DNA of 64,000 nt. Origin: Sclerotinia nivalis (taxonomy: Eukaryota; Ascomycota; Leotiomycetes; Helotiales; Sclerotiniaceae). Made by a program: the position numbers and the translations under genes. Of this stretch, positions 22,883 to 34,712 are shown piece by piece. Within the stretch, counting starts at the first letter, position 1; each line of letters opens with the position of its first letter. The notes beneath the pieces are model-generated. The model searched no databases, was not told the DNA's origin, and saw only the letters and a program-made list of their open reading frames with translations. The stretch covers positions 1,550,001-1,614,000 of the forward strand of contig JAPEIS010000004.1 of NCBI GenBank assembly GCA_029531795.1, given 5' to 3'.

Positions 22883-23609
22883 GAACTGTGTCAATTAAAG
22901 TAATCAAAACCAACTTCTCCTTCCAGGTATAAAATCAAGTGTTCTTAAAGTATGTGCAATGGAGATCCAAAACTCGAATCTGTTTTATACGGAAACGAGA
23001 CTCAATGTTCGAATGTGATTTACATAGTAGAAGCTCAATGTTTGAACACGGGTTACAACATAGATTCTAGAAAGCTGCGAGTAGAGGAGCAATGGCAACG
23101 CATGTGAATGGATTGTGGAAAGGTTTCTGAGGGTTCTATGACGGTAATGTAAGTAGAACCCTTTTCCCGCAAAATGGCTCCGCTCATGGCGTAGAGGTGT
23201 TGCCCAGAACACGAACCGGGATACTCGAAGCAATCCTGAGTGTTTGTACTTTCGGTGGTGCGTCTGGTTCAATTTGAAATATTTTGGGGTGAAGATGGAT
23301 GGATTATCTTAGTGTAGTTTAACTCATTTGTGAATGATGCTTTGCTTTTCCAATTTCATTTCTCGTGACTCCAGGAGTGATGAATATCATGCAGTCCCAG
23401 CATCTCAGAGGTCTAATTGGGCATTTTTGTGACAGCATTCAATCAAAACAACAAATTCATCAGTAGTTCAATAGGTTGAGGAAACAATATCATGATTAGC
23501 CAACTTGGCATTTAAACGATCAACCACCATGATGTTGATTCTTTCACCACCGGTCCCTATCTACAATAGTGCAGGCAACAAAGAAAAGGGGAGCTCAAAT
23601 TTATTCCAT
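22883..23609. other. Convergent intergenic
   Basis: About 730 bp between converging genes; no gene seen. Presumed 3' UTRs. Confidence 0.45.
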
Positions 23610-24449
23610 CTAAAGCATAGAAAGATCGCCGAATTTCTCCTATAAATATATTAGCCGCCGTATCATCCCAAACAACAAAAATATCTAATTTCAAACGCAC
23701 CTTGTAACCTGGAACACCCCAGCGACCCTTGGAAACGAGTTGAGAAGTCTTCTCATCAATATCTGGGCGAGCAGCAGCAACTTCATCCTATTGACACACA
23801 TTACACGTTAGCCAACCCCATCTCTTTCCTTTGTCTTTCCCCATTCATTTCTAGAGCCACTACATACCACAGTCAAATCCTCGAATGGTCTAGCCTCCTC
23901 GATATTCTTCAATGTCTTCTGCAAATCCTTCAATTCCAAGTCCACTCTGCCCTTTGTCTCCTCTGCGTTCTTGATAGCCTGTGCCTCAAAAGTCTCAATC
24001 GCCTTAATCTGTCTGGCTACATCATATGTTGCTGGCTTGAATGTGGAGAAATGCTTCTCGATTTCATCGACGACAGCGGTATTCTTGAGAATCGATTTGT
24101 AGTGTGCAAAGTCTACTTTGGTAGGTTGCTCAGAGAGAGCTTGCACGCGGCGACGGGCATCTTCGTTGCGCTTCTTGAAAGCTTGGAGGGAGGACGCGGT
24201 GGCTCCCTTGAGTCCGAGGGATTGGGAAACTTTGGCCCAGTCGAGTTTGAGGGCTGCGCTGCGCTGTAGGAGTAGACTGGTTAGTAATAATCCCACACTC
24301 AATGAGATCGAGGGGAGTGAACGTCGGGCCAGAAGTTCGGAATTCTTCGGAGGGGGTGCAAAGTCTGCAGGACGGCGAGGTTTGGCGGTAGAGTTCAATT
24401 AATAGCAATAGGACTTCAATTAAGAGATTTAACTTACTCCGGCTGCCAT
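23610..24449 (-). CDS. ATP7: Mitochondrial F1Fo ATP synthase subunit d
   Basis: Peripheral-stalk subunit of the mitochondrial ATP synthase. Four exons: 24449-24438 (only 12 nt, MAAG), 24263-23868, 23787-23701 and 23639-23610, giving 174 residues, the usual length. The joined N-terminus [18 protein letters not shown] and the blocks [22 protein letters not shown] and [16 protein letters not shown] are characteristic of fungal subunit d. The last exon encodes the final nine residues. The first intron stays open in frame upstream, which could mislead automatic gene calling into a wrong N-terminus. A TCACGTGA box lies about 100 bp upstream. Confidence 0.95.
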
Positions 24450-24547
24450 TGTGAAGGTGTTGATATGATTAGGGAGTGGAGAACTGAGATGTGTTGATTT
24501 CGTCGTCAAAAAGCTGCAAGTCTCGGTTCGAGCAAGAAAATGGAGGG

Positions 24548-24555
24548 TCACGTGA
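24548..24555. promoter_or_regulatory. TCACGTGA E-box upstream of ATP7
   Basis: Palindromic CACGTG core 99 bp upstream of the ATP7 start codon; same octamer as upstream of MRS2 and the zinc-cluster gene. Confidence 0.5.
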
Positions 24556-24907
24556 GTTTACCTCGGTGTTCAGCCTGATGGAGGATTTCCGAATTGATCA
24601 GAGAGAACAGAACTAATTTTTGGAAATCGAAGTGGCATATTTTCATAATTCACGTAATTATAAGATGGTTATTCATACGGGATGCTCCTGACAGATTTGC
24701 ATTGTCACGGAGTTACATTTCGAAAGATTGAGTGTGTAGATGCACATGAAGGTGCCATAGAATTGAATTGCAGTCGTACTATATAGCACTCCAAAATTCA
24801 TTCAGGTATGTATGTCGTTCTATATCCACGTAATACCATTGTCATCCATTCATAGAACATCAACCTAGAATAGCAATCCATAAAGATCCAGCTAAGCCGG
24901 CTTAGAA

Positions 24908-25758
24908 CTATATGCTTAGAGCCATGATAGAATTGACTATATCATTGTCATTCTCTTTCAATGCCTTCACAGCCTTGTTGCGCGAGACACTGGCTTGGGT
25001 CATGACCAACTCAATATCCTTGTCCTCAAGTCCAGTGGCATCGACCTCCTCTGTGTCATCCTCTTCCTCTTCCTTTTTCTCATCACCGGTATCAACAGCC
25101 TTGCCATTTCCGTGGTCGTGGGAGTGGTCGTGGCCAGAGTGATCGTGACCGGCGTGATCGTGGGACTCTTGAGCAGCCAATTGTGCGGCAGCAGAAGCTT
25201 GAGCTTGAGAGTTGAGATCCTCAATCTTAGCCTCACCGAAGACACTGGGGGAAATGTTAGACTAAAATGTAATGTTGAAGTGCGGGGTAAAAGTTCCATA
25301 CATGTAGGTGTTGCTGGTTGGGGACTTGTAAACCTCTGGGTTGTTGATGACAAAGAGGATCTATAAGACAATATATGATCAGTAAAGAGTTGTAAATTTA
25401 TGCTCAAGTTCTATTAAAGCTACCCCGCGGTTATGAAGCTGTTGCAAGCTCCAGGTCTTGATCGCAAGAACTTCCTTAATAAATTGCAAACCAACTAAAA
25501 ATTGCTTACGTTCTTTGGTCGTCTCAAAGTGACTCTGGTAATACCAGGAACTCTTGTAAGACCGAGCTTAGCAATTGACTTGCGTGCCTTCTTCTCGTTT
25601 CGGGAGTGAACGACTGCTCCAGCACCTGCTGGAATACTAGACTCTACCTCTCCCTCTCCCTCGGAGTCAGAGCTATCGGATCCCTCATCTTCTGCGGTGA
25701 CTTGTTGCTTAGTTGGCTCCTCGTTATCTGGGAGTTCCTCAATACGTGGGTTCGACAT
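24908..25758 (-). CDS. EGD2: Nascent polypeptide-associated complex subunit alpha
   Basis: Ribosome-associated chaperone subunit that contacts nascent chains at the exit tunnel with NAC beta. Exons 25758-25510, 25360-25302 and 25244-24908 give 214 residues. An acidic N-terminus precedes the NAC domain (about 50-115: [43 protein letters not shown]). A C-terminal UBA domain follows ([19 protein letters not shown]). Between the two sits a His/Asp-rich linker with repeated HDH units (about residues 135-155), not part of the core fold. Intron positions and the conserved protein leave little doubt. Confidence 0.96.
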
Positions 25759-26473
25759 TTTGAGTGGTGGTTATGGCTGTATAAAAAGTTGTTAGAAATT
25801 TGATGTTATTGTCGTTGTTTTGGTTTTCCAAAATTTTGTGCGTGCGCTAAAGAAATTGGGGGCCAGTTTCCTTGTGCGGCGGAAAACTCCACAACCATAA
25901 GGCTGATGAACATTGTGGACATAACGGTATTCACTAACCTGAGTTTACAAGAAGACAATGATATGATATAGGAACTTATAGAATCAATTATTGAAGTTGT
26001 CACCGTTGCAGTTGATTAGGGTTGTGGCAGTTTCGCTAAGTATTAGGTAATCAATATTTACCTACATGTATGTATTCTAGCTGAGATTGGGCTGGGGCAT
26101 TTCTGGGGGTACAATTTCTCAACGATGTCAGACTGGGTCAAAGTGCATTTAATATCATATCATGGTTGTTGAATTATTAGCATCAGTATATGGATTTGTC
26201 CGATAAAGCAGTATAATGGCTCCTCGTTCATTGTGCAGGAATATGTTCCGCAACTCTCATATCGAGGATATTTCAAAGTTCCAGAACCAAATCACACTCA
26301 AAATAACGCCCAGTATTCAGATCTAGAGAGAATTGGTTTGGAGGTATTTTTGAAGTCCATATGCTCATTACGCCGGTCAAATTGACGTAGGATACAAAGC
26401 TCACTTAAGAGCAAAGGAACCCATCAACCCTTGTGTAGTTTTGCTTGCGCTCCCAAATATCCCATTCCCAAAT
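25759..26473. other. Intergenic between EGD2 and RPL14
   Basis: 715 bp: EGD2 promoter and RPL14 3' UTR. A pair of diverged short frames shows no recognisable product. Confidence 0.45.
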
Positions 26474-26968
26474 CTATGCCCTGGCAAGCCTAGCCCGGGC
26501 AACCTTAACTTGGAATCCAGCCCGCTTCCTCAATCTCAAAACCTTGAATCGCTCGAAATCTGTCAAAGCAGCTCTCTTGGCTTGCTTCTGACGCTTTTGT
26601 GCCCATGGGCTTTGTTGCCACAACTTCTCGATACCAGCCTTCTCCCACTCCTTTTGAACAACACCGGTGCGACAGGCTCTTGGAAGATCCTTAAGGACGA
26701 GAGGTGTGAGAACGACATTGGCGAGAGAGATTGCTTGTCTTGGAACAGCGGCGAGTTTGTCGGTTGCTGGGCCATCGATAAGAGCCTATTTTTGGTGTTA
26801 GATTTCTACCGCTTTTCCCCAATCTTCACCATTTGTACATACGCGCTTGTGGTCGATGATCTCAACGATCGCGGCAAGCTTGCCATCGTGTGGTCCACCA
26901 GTTACGAGGACGACACGGCCGACCTCAACCAGTCTCCAGGAAGATGCTTTGATATCTGCGTCACCCAT
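26474..26968 (-). CDS. RPL14: 60S ribosomal protein L14 (eL14)
   Basis: Large-subunit ribosomal protein. Exons 26968-26843 and 26785-26474 (57-nt intron) give 145 residues, normal for fungi. The KOW-type N-terminus reads [20 protein letters not shown] and the block [15 protein letters not shown] are typical of eL14. [18 protein letters not shown] precedes a basic C-terminal helix ([14 protein letters not shown]). Start codon ATG is followed by GGTGAC and is the only in-frame Met near the expected N-terminus. Confidence 0.95.
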
Positions 26969-28578
26969 TGTGAAATCTTCTGAAGAGAGTGTATTAGTTG
27001 ATGAATTCTAGAAGTTCAATCAATCGAGTGTAGAATTGAGGATAACCTACGGGGCGTCGTTGGTCGAGGATTTGTCGATGTTTAGTTGTCGATTACTTTC
27101 AAAATGCGAAAATCGAAAATGTCACCGTGGGAATAAAATCTAAGCGAAATGGCCCTAGAGATTTAGAAGTCATTCCTCAGGCATCATTTGATATTTTGGC
27201 CAGCAACTAACATAGTATGCACGTGCTGGATTAAGCTAGAGCCAGGTCGACTTAGCGTTCTTTTGGATAGTTCAAAGCTTTCGCATGGAACTTTGAAATC
27301 TTATAAAAAATTTCTTCCAATCAATTTCTTCATCTTTTTTCAACCTCACAAACAACGACGAAAACACCAGGAATTGATGGCTTGAATTGATTTGCAGTAT
27401 GCCTATCATTGAGTGCATCTCTGTGTCAACACAGGTATAAGGTTCGTACATCTCCATTCTTTCAACCCCTCTTCTCTATTTAAATGATGAGATAATTTGC
27501 GATTGACCTCACTTTGATGGCACCCTCGCCGGGGTCGCTATATCTTGCGAGTGGATGAAATTCATTCTTACATATTCTGATTTCCTTTACACAATAATTA
27601 TTTATGTCTTGGTACAAGCTCGATTGAACCCTTTATTAACAGTTCGAAGTATTAGGATCTCTCAGCCTTGCCCATCTTCTACCAAACAACAACTTGCTAC
27701 GCAATTCATTTCGGCAACTGACATAGATCACAACGGTATCAATGTTTATCTCGTAAGGTATGTTACAACTATTCATTGCGCAGCATCTTACTCCTACTTC
27801 CTACTATGATTAAGAAAAATGCACTGAAAATACTGAACTCTTCGGAGTCATGAAAATTCAACTTAACCAAGATCTATGAGCACAACAATATCTAATTTTC
27901 TCTATCAATTGCCAAACTTCTAGAAGTTTTTGCTAACTGGATGGAAGTATAGGAGCACTTAATGCCATACATTACGATGAACGAAAAAATATTTTTCCCC
28001 GTGGCTATCTGCGGGGTATTATTGAGGGGGTCTTGGTGTGATTCGGTTTATGTCATAAGTAATGGCTGGTTATGAGTATGGCATTCGTAAGGAAGCTGCT
28101 TGGACTGTCGAGGTGGACACCTCATATTTCGCGCTTTTAGTAGCTTTGATACAATCAAATCATAATTAACATATCGTATCTGACTGAATATTATACATGA
28201 TGTCGTCTCTATTTGCTAATTTGCGACATCACTTGGAGTATTTATTGCTTCCATGTAATCTTATATCAGCCATCGTCTATGTCCTTACCAATATGCTCCT
28301 ATGGCTCAATATATCCCAAGTTCGCAGTCTCACTTACTAATTGTGATTCAGTTGTCGACATTCAGTCATTTGGTAATCCTTTTTAAGGTTCCGCTTTACA
28401 TAGAACATTTTGACGGTATTCCAACCATGACACAGGTCTTCGAAACCACATCACACACTCAGCCCGCGTTAAGTTCCGCCCAACGAACAATCTAATACAT
28501 GTCAATTCAATCGCTAATAATCGCATAGTAGTATTAAAATTCATAGATATTGGTAAATTACGTCCTCCCACACATTCT
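26969..28578. other. 1.6 kb gene-free stretch
   Basis: Includes the RPL14 promoter (26969-27150). Short frames (for example near 27555-27809) have no recognisable content. No tRNA signature found. Confidence 0.4.
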
Positions 28579-29766
28579 TCACACCAATCTCAACGTCTTC
28601 CTCGTAGCATTCTCAAAGCGTCCACTATCAGAACGAGCATCACAAACACCCAAACGCTTATAGTCACCGGCGCCAGTGAGACTACATACTGAACTTACGA
28701 GAATAACCCATAGAGAATTTCGACATTCAGTAATACCGATGAGCAAGCAATATACCCCGTGCCACTTCTTACACCGGTGTTTCGATTCGATAATGGCTTA
28801 CTCGATGTTGAAGCCGAGTCCTCGGTTCTTTTTCTGCCCTGGGACTGTAAATGAGAGGGTGGTGTTCTTTCGTATTGGACTGTGAACATGTGTGCTTTTG
28901 GTACAGCGTTGCAGTGGCTAGTAGTCCTCGAACGGTTATTTATTGAGGTGCAGTGGAGCGAGTATACTCAATTTCATATTGTCTGAAACCATCCTTGAGC
29001 TCGGGAAACAAGATTGGGAAGCCGATGGCTAAATTGGATGTTTTTAGAAATGTCCAGCACCATGTTGGGTTAGTACCTGGCCCTTCAAATCGCGATATTC
29101 GAGCTGCGTATTGCGATCTCAAATATACACAATAGCTGTTTTTACTGCCATTGAAGTCCCCTCGCAATATATATCGCTAGTCCTAATACCAGCTAAGTAC
29201 TGGCGGCAGGATGATCTTGGATGATCTTGGCCACACTATGAGTGTCCATAATCCATCAATATCTCCATACCTTTCAACATCCAGATACCAGTACTCCTGC
29301 ACCACTTGTAGCCATCGCGTTTGAACCTGACACAAGTCGGAAGAGTCGAGATCCGCGAACTTATTTCTAGCTTTGCCATATATTTTGTCGAGCCCCGTAT
29401 ACTCGCACCGCGAAGTCGTTTTGCATTTCATAATTAGCTCTGATTGTGGAAGTGTACAGCTCGGGGTGCTGGTTGGCGCTCTGAAAAAAATTATGCGCGT
29501 GAAAGTAAGGGCATGGCTTCAATATGCATATGGGGAGATGCGTCCTGCTGGTTAATGCTGTCGCTAAATTCTTGATGCATTGCATGGAAAGATGGGCGTA
29601 TGTATACCTTTTCCGTCGCAAATTCGGAGACCAAAGAAATGGGATTGATGTTGTTCCATAGCTGCAATGCCATGTCCAGCGTTCTAGATTGGAACAAACG
29701 TTCAGTCTCCTTATATACCATCATTAGCGTAAGAAGGAGCATTATAATAGTAACAGCAATATTCAA
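28579..29766 (-). pseudogene. Decayed HET-domain (heterokaryon incompatibility) gene, C-terminal half
   Basis: Minus-strand fragments align in order with the C-terminal half of the HET gene at 37253-39467. VYIRPSFHAMHQEF matches VYIRPSFHAVHQRF; LLSRA, SELIMKC, CEYTGLDKIYGKA match LLSRA, TELIMEC, CECTGLENIYKTS. TNPTWCWTF lines up with APSWSWASL, and the last segment GDYKRLGVCDARSDSGRF with GAYERLGICAAQSNSRVF. The pieces lie in different frames and are separated by stops, so the gene is dead. The HET core itself is not visible upstream of 29766. HET proteins act in vegetative self/non-self recognition. Confidence 0.75.
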
Positions 29767-30400
29767 CTAGCCATTTAAAAATATCAACACCATTTCCGCT
29801 CATTCTCTTTGCAAATCAACAAGATCATCATCAACGATATCGATACACAGACTCTCAATCCACATATCGGATACCCACACCCCGAAAGATCAATTTAGCA
29901 TCTCGAAAGGAATTTGCTGTAGGCGTAGGCGTAAGCGTAAGCGTAAGCGTGGGGTTTTGAGTTGTTGTACTTGTTGATTGTTTGGTTGTTGGGATTTGGG
30001 TTTGGGGGGAGGTAGGTTGCTGTTTGTTTTGTAGTTATGTCAGGGCGAGGGCGGGGGTGGATTCATTGTTTTTGTTCTGGTTTGTGGTTTTGTATTGATC
30101 TTGAGGGTTTTGTTGGGAAGTCTAAGAGGGAGAGTAGTTTAGAGAGCGATTGTATTTTACGTTCAGTGTGGATATGACAGGTTCTGAATACGCATCATAC
30201 GAGTAAGCTAGATGAAATATAGTAATTCGGAAATTTTTATCAATGAGCACATAACTAACTTTCCATGGAAGAAGTTTACACGTTTCTCTCTCTCATACAT
30301 ATACCAAACTAGCGGCTAATATCCAAATCCCCCATATACAACCAACCACACCCACACCCACACCCACAAGCACACGCATCCAAATACCAAAAACCAAACA
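29767..30400. other. Intergenic with simple repeats
   Basis: 630 bp holding a GCGTAA-type repeat (29921-29950), G/T-rich strings to about 30130 and a CCACAC repeat near 30348-30370. No gene seen. Confidence 0.45.
29921..29950 (+). repeat. Hexanucleotide repeat (GCGTAG/GCGTAA)n
   Basis: Five consecutive hexamers, two GCGTAG-like then three GCGTAA. Confidence 0.8.
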
Positions 30401-32683
30401 TCACAACCTCGCCTTCCCAAGTTCCAAATCCGTCCAATGATCCCGATGAAATTCCACATATGTATTACCCTTCCCCTTCTCCTCTATCCACAATAACTTA
30501 TCATCCGCCTTAACTTTATCGTGCTCAACGCCCTGTTCACGCAGCGGTGTTTTATTCTGTTTATTATTGTGGATGGGAACCATTTCCTTGACGATGCGGA
30601 GGAAGATCGGAACTGCGTATTTGGGTAGGTTTTTGCGTGTATGTCTTGAATTTGTTAGTTTTGGGTTATGTAGAATGGGAGGGGGAGGAATCTGGAAATA
30701 TGGAAATATGGAAATCGGGAAATCTAATCACTTACTTGAGAAGACCGGCGAAATCGAAATTGGTAATGCTTGGATCGATGAATACCGCTGCGCACCCAGC
30801 TCGACCATCGTGAGAAGGTAATTGAACACCATAAACGATAGCTTCCACAACCCCGTCGTATTTTCCTAAAACTTCTGCAACCTCGGCCGTACTGACATTT
30901 TCTCCTTTCCAACGGAACGTATCTCCCAATCGATCCAAGAAATACCATCTCCCATCATTATCTCTCCTTAAAGCATCTCCAGTCCTGTAATAAAGATCTC
31001 CTTTTTTAAACACATCCCTCTCATATTTTTTATCCGTCGCTTCGGGATTGTTGAAATAGCCTGCAAATACATTCGTATCAGGAACAGCAACGATGATCTC
31101 ACCACCTTTCTCAAAGGGTTCTCGAATAGCGAACCCAGTCTTCGGATCTCGAGCGATGGCACCAGTAACATCATCCACTTTGACGGGAATATAAAGATCG
31201 CGGAACTGCCATCTAGAGATAAGTCCATGGTGTCCCACAGCTGTGGCCAAATAGTCTCCACGCGCGTGATTTGTGAGAGAGAATACCCCTTCGGTACTGT
31301 TGAAAAATTCTATAACTTCCGGTACCCCAAATCGATTCTTGAATTTATACCATACATCAGGACGCATACCATTTCCAAACATGACGCGCACGCAATGATC
31401 TTTATCCTGAGGAGAAGGAGGTGCAGCGAGTAGATAGCGAGCCGTTTCTCCAACGTATGTGAATATTGTAGCTCTTGAATCTCGGATATCTCCCCAGAAT
31501 TTGGAGGTGCTGAATTTCTTGCCGATGCAATTCGTGACGCCACTCATTATGTTGGATATGGCTGTAATACCGCCGGTTCCGTGATACAGAGGCATACAGT
31601 TATACCATCGATCATCGTCTCTTACTGGGGAGTTACCAGCTTCTTTCTGTAAAAATTGTCAGCAATCCTCTCAATGCTCATCCTTAAACCTCAAACTCAC
31701 CGAAATGCCCGCCATATAGCCTCTTGCCACTTGAAAAGTGCATGCTTTCGGTAACCCTGTAGTTCCACTTGAGATAGATTAGCTATCAGATTCTCCCAGC
31801 CTGCGTAAAATACTAACCTAGTATATAACAATCCCAAAGGTGAATTTCCTTTAACCCCTTCTCTATAAACATCTTCAGGTCTTTCGGTCTTTGTACTTCG
31901 AATTTCCGACCGCACAGAAGAATCCATAACCATAATCTTAATCCCAAGCTCACCCTCCAACGTCTCTTTCTCATCTTCAATCCTACTTCTCAATTCCTCA
32001 TCATCATCGACCAAAATGAGATTTGAATTTGGAACCTTGATGCAATGAATCAAAGCTTTCCCAGCCAAATTGTGGTTAATCATAGCTGGAGCAGCTCCAA
32101 TCGACCATAATCCCAACCATGCAAACATAAAGTCCGGAGAATTCTGGAGATAAAATGCTACCAGATCACCAGGCTTCACACCTTGAGAAAGATACCATTG
32201 TCCATATTGGTTTACCCGATCATAGGATTCTGCCCAGGTGTAGCATCCTTCACGAGACCATATACATTCTGCATTTGGGTGGGCTTTGACGCTGTCCTCG
32301 AAAAGATAATATAGACATAATCTTTTGTTCTTCTCTACGTGGGTATGTTTAGAGGCGAACAATATGATTGGGGAGTGTGACTTACCAGCTTCTGCGAGTA
32401 ATTTCATCGCCCTTCTCATTTTTAATTTATCGTTCAAATCTTTTGTTATAGAATATTTGCCATCGAGATACATTGTCGCGGCGGCTGTACCTGCCATGAC
32501 TGCCGTTGCTATTCATCATTAGTATCTGTTTGAACCTTAAAGACCCCCTTTTTAGGTCGTGAATTATAGAGGGTGATTCGTTTGTAAACTTGGAGAATTG
32601 CGAAATAGGGTGTACACAGCGGTGGCTGTAGAAATGCAGAGACGGATAACATTGTGCTTATAGAAAAACGTACCGAGCGCCAT
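30401..32683 (-). CDS. Fatty acid transporter / very-long-chain acyl-CoA synthetase (FATP/Fat1)
   Basis: AMP-forming enzyme that activates long or very-long-chain fatty acids and assists uptake. Exons: 32683-32674 (10 nt), 32508-32386, 32334-31818, 31767-31701, 31646-30736 and 30644-30401, in frame to 623 residues. The AMP-binding core motif YTSGTTGLPKA forms across the 31818/31767 junction. Other marks are MPLYHGTGG, FFNSTEGVFSL, YFNNPEATDKKY, YYRTGDALRRD (adenylate-binding D), and DRLGDTFRWKGENVST, the FATP signature. The N-terminus has a hydrophobic stretch after FYLQNSPDFMF. The product resembles yeast Fat1 in length and motif order, acting at the plasma membrane, ER or peroxisome. The C-terminal tripeptide ARL is a plausible weak peroxisomal signal. 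Confidence 0.92.
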
Positions 32684-33884
32684 AATGTTGGATTCAAACT
32701 GTACCACTATACCTATGCACTGATATCTAAAGAATATCTACCAACAGTTGCCCAAAAAAAACCCCAAAGTTACAATTATCTGAAAAGCTTCAATAGAAAG
32801 GAATAAAAGGAAAATGGAAGCCATTGTTCACGAACAAGTAATATCTTCACCGGGGAAAGCTGCCGAGATAATTGTCGATCACCGAGGTAGACTACCCCAG
32901 ATTTCGGATCCATTGTTGAACTTTGATTGGTCATATTTGAGGTACAATCCGGGTTTAACTTTTGCCGTCGCTGCTCCACCTCCGCTCTTAAACATATCCA
33001 CAAGATTACCCTTTTAGTTAGCCAAACAAAACGCGGAATTAGAGAGAACCTCCTCGACGCGTGTGCTAGACATACTAGCTAGGTATGTTTATGAATGCAT
33101 GAGTGCCATTGCTTTCATATACTTTTTTTTGTTCACCTCAAATACCTGACTGACTATTTGGATTTAGATGGTAAATCTTACTTACTATTGTACCCCTGGC
33201 CCGTCAAGTGCTGGAATGGGATTGATGATAGGAGGTTGGGACTCAATTGATAAAGAACGAAATGATATCCCACTTTTGACAGTGGAGCCCCCTTTGAGAG
33301 TTTCAGTATCTGCAAGCATAAGAGACGATGACGATTAAGGGGATAGATAAGTCTCAATTCCTCGGCTTTTAAGTTATTTGTGTATAGCTGTACCGACATC
33401 CATTGATACATTGGTTATCCATTCTTATACTAACTCATCGGAACATTGAAAGGTTATTTACTCAACAAAAAAAAAAAAAACCTAATAACCACTATATCAC
33501 TACATTATCGCATTCTCTTAGAAGATATACTCCGAGATCCTCACCAAATAGTATCGAGATATCTCAGCCTACTAGCTATTATCATCTCTACATCTTGATG
33601 TCTAGTATCACAAAGTCTAGGTTCAATATGAATATTAATAAATTCTTATCTCCTGATATTCACAATCGTATTCGCAATTCGGCCGATGCAGCGCTCTCGT
33701 CTATGCGTCCGGGCTCTTCCTTTCCCCCGTGTAGCCTTACTTCCTGCCCTTGGTATCATTTGCGCTTATTTTATTGCCCTGTTGCAGGAACATTGATATT
33801 AATACCCGCGGCGCCAATTACTTGGAAGATCCCTGTGCTGCTCTGATTCCCGACTCTGCTTGTTACTTGTTAATACCTACCTAC
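32684..33884. other. 1.2 kb intergenic
   Basis: FATP promoter and further non-coding DNA. A 67-codon frame at 32814-33017 lacks any motif. An A-tract lies at about 33467-33480 and a CTAC repeat at 33876-33890. Confidence 0.4.
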
Positions 33885-34545
33885 CTACCTGAGTTTATAC
33901 GAAATTTCACTTACATTCTCTTGATTTGAATATCCTTGGGCTGGATCATGAGATATTGATTCGTGGCGATTCGAAGATGTATCCTGTTCTTGGTAGCTTT
34001 CTTGTCCTGCATTGTTCTCTGGCATATATGACTCCTGATTTATTGAGGATGACCCAGTTCCAAAGGTTGGCATTGGAAGGGACAGGGAAGAACGCTCATA
34101 TGTTCCCAATGGTGGGACTCCGTTGTTGTCTTGATATATCGAATTTAGAGCTTGGTTCTGCAAATAATCCCATGGCCACCGAGACGAATCATAATCATGG
34201 TTTGGCGTACGCTGATGCTGGCCGGAAGGATCGACAGTCTGTTGTGTACTTGCTTGTCCATGCTCCCCTCTTTCGACTACTGTTTGTTCATTTCTTTGCA
34301 GGTGAACTAGTAGCTGTGTATTTCTCTGTTGGTCAGCGTGCCTTCATTTATCTGGTTGATGTTTCAAGTCATTAAAATGCATATTTAGCAACTTACAAAT
34401 GGCTAGCATTCTGACGATCGTGATCAGGACAGTTTCCTGCTACAACAGCAAGGTTAGTCTGAATTGGATTATCGCAACGCTGCCCGGTACGTTCGAATTC
34501 CGGACATATAATTCCAACATACGCGTTTTTTAATTCCCAACACAT
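33885..34545 (-). CDS. Unrecognised small Gln/Ser-rich protein
   Basis: I do not recognise it. Exons 34545-34397 and 34341-33885 (55-nt intron, GTAAGT donor, GAAG acceptor) join in frame to 201 residues from MCWELKNAYVG. The N-terminal 50 residues have Cys/His positions (CPEFERTGQRCDN, GNCPDHDRQ) that might bind zinc. The remainder is Gln/Asn/Ser-rich and probably disordered (RNEQTVVERGEHGQAS). An upstream ATG at 34712 opens a frame that does not join cleanly, so the true 5' end is uncertain; its promoter or leader contains a triple 18-bp repeat. Confidence 0.35.
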
Positions 34546-34630
34546 GTTTCTATGGGATAGAAAGCTCTGCTTTGACAAGTTTTACAGATATGATTTTGTG
34601 CTTGAAAATAAGTTGAGTGGGACACTTTAA

Positions 34631-34684
34631 ATATTTGTAGCCAAGATAATATTTGTAGCCAAGATATTATTTGTAGCCAAGATA
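34631..34684 (+). repeat. 18-bp tandem repeat, three copies
   Basis: ATATTTGTAGCCAAGATA occurs twice and TTATTTGTAGCCAAGATA once, head to tail. Confidence 0.9.
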
Positions 34685-34712
34685 TAAAGACGGTGCCATG
34701 AAAGGACTCCAT

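Noticed and set aside
24264..24398. Alternative N-terminus for the ATP synthase subunit gene reading through intron 1
   Set aside because: The open intron gives a non-conserved N-terminus; splicing to the 12-nt exon gives the conserved MAAGRSAALKL start.
29919..29950. Possible telomere-like or CRISPR-like repeat
   Set aside because: It is a plain hexanucleotide microsatellite without spacers and without TTAGGG units.
32814..33017. 67-codon frame upstream of the fatty acid transporter
   Set aside because: No motif, no splice partner, and it lies in the promoter region of the divergent gene.
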